The translations under genes and the position numbers were made by a program. From NCBI GenBank assembly GCA_000320545.1, contig ADNK01000872.1, positions 27,480 to 91,479 of the forward strand: DNA of 64,000 nt. Direction: 5' to 3'. This document shows positions 63,600 to 64,000 of this stretch, in pieces. A model generated the notes under the pieces. That model was given only the letters and a program-made list of their open reading frames with translations, made no database searches and was not told the DNA's origin. This stretch comes from Bigelowiella natans CCMP2755 (lineage: Eukaryota > Cercozoa > Chlorarachniophyceae). The number at the start of each line of letters is the position of its first letter. Position 1 is the first letter of the stretch.

Positions 63600-63900
63600 G
63601 CCGAAAACCTGTAGGACTGTCTGATGTGTTTTGTGGAAAGGGTCGCCCCCCCTCTGGGGCGTGATAACTGTTCTGCTGTCTTAGCTCCCCTCACAATCTT
63701 TCATTAGGTGGTATTGCGACAATGATCAATCTATAAGAACTTTAAATTTAAATGCCCCATGTAATTTTCCACAATAATTGCTGATGACTACCGAAAAAAC
63801 CACACCCCCGAAGAATAGTCGGGGGACTCCCGGTATGAAATTCATTCGGGGATTTCGGCATGAAATCCCTGGAAAGATTGGTTGAAACCATTATAGATGC
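63600..63900. other. Cluster of short perfect hairpins
   Basis: Five inverted repeats in 250 bp: 63644-63661 (CGCCCC/GGGGCG), 63805-63825 (CCCCCGA/TCGGGGG, 7-nt loop), 63829-63850 (CCCG and ATGAA stems with a small bulge), 63849-63869 (GGGATTTC/GAAATCCC, 5-nt loop) and 63879-63890 (TGGTT/AACCA). A 36-codon ORF starts at 63860 and stops at 63970 with no recognisable product. The function is not known; it could be a structured RNA or the edge of a repeat element continuing past the window. Confidence 0.5.
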
Positions 63901-64000
63901 TGAGCTGCCTAAGCAACAAGAGTGGCCAAAAGATCAGCCTTCACCCGAACGGTACCCGACCGAGTACTAACGTAAATCGGAACGGATTATGCGTCGAATG

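Overview
This window is nuclear DNA of a unicellular eukaryote. Genes are intron-dense with GT-AG introns, mostly 40-250 bp, often in conserved positions. Intergenic gaps are short, and simple-sequence repeats are abundant in introns and tolerated in exons. The gene set is ordinary eukaryotic (APC/C, COPI, AP-1, COMMD1, NSUN5, Hippo-type kinase). One protein starts with a signal peptide followed by a Ser/Arg/Pro-rich stretch without the Phe motif typical of red-derived plastids. A plastid-bearing protist such as a chlorarachniophyte would fit, but the lineage is inferred, not shown.

Layout: possible membrane-protein exons (-, 0.1-0.65 kb); Hippo/MST-type kinase (+, 1.7-3.4); SURP-domain RS protein (-, 4.7-7.3); CDC27/APC3 (+, 8.1-12.2); possibly plastid-targeted membrane protein (-, 13.6-14.8); small unknown gene (+, 15.2-15.4); NSUN5 rRNA methyltransferase (-, 16.1-18.5); orphan type I membrane glycoprotein (+, 19.0-24.5); COMMD1 (-, 25.1-26.0); AP-1 mu (-, 27.6-29.6); a degenerate E1-like giant carrying SH3b-like and LamG-like insertions (+, 30.1-34.7); beta-COP (-, 35.4-40.3); OCH1/GT32-like glycosyltransferase (+, 41.2-44.1); leucine-rich-repeat protein (-, 45.8-48.7); CLU-like protein (-, 48.9-55.2); DNAJC27-type Rab-like GTPase (+, 55.8-57.0); cytochrome P450 (-, 58.0-60.9); Rolling-stone-like membrane protein (+, 61.8-63). 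The last kilobase is G-rich and full of hairpins.

There is no operon logic. Strands alternate almost strictly, so gaps are alternately convergent and divergent. Every convergent gap (seven of seven), plus one tandem gap, holds a compositionally distinct island very rich in CATG, GCATGC and CTAG/GCTAGC. Inspected divergent (promoter) gaps lack it. Several unrelated genes deal with membrane traffic (AP-1 mu, beta-COP, COMMD1, OCH1-like, Rab-like), but nothing in the sequence shows they are co-regulated.

The most novel item is the E1-like protein at 30-34.7 kb. It keeps the ubiquitin-E1 scaffold in order but appears to have lost the catalytic Cys and the C-terminal ubiquitin-fold domain, and it has gained two foreign domains. 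Gene models were built by hand from reading frames and splice phases. Where exon phases sum correctly I say so; first exons and some small exons remain unresolved.
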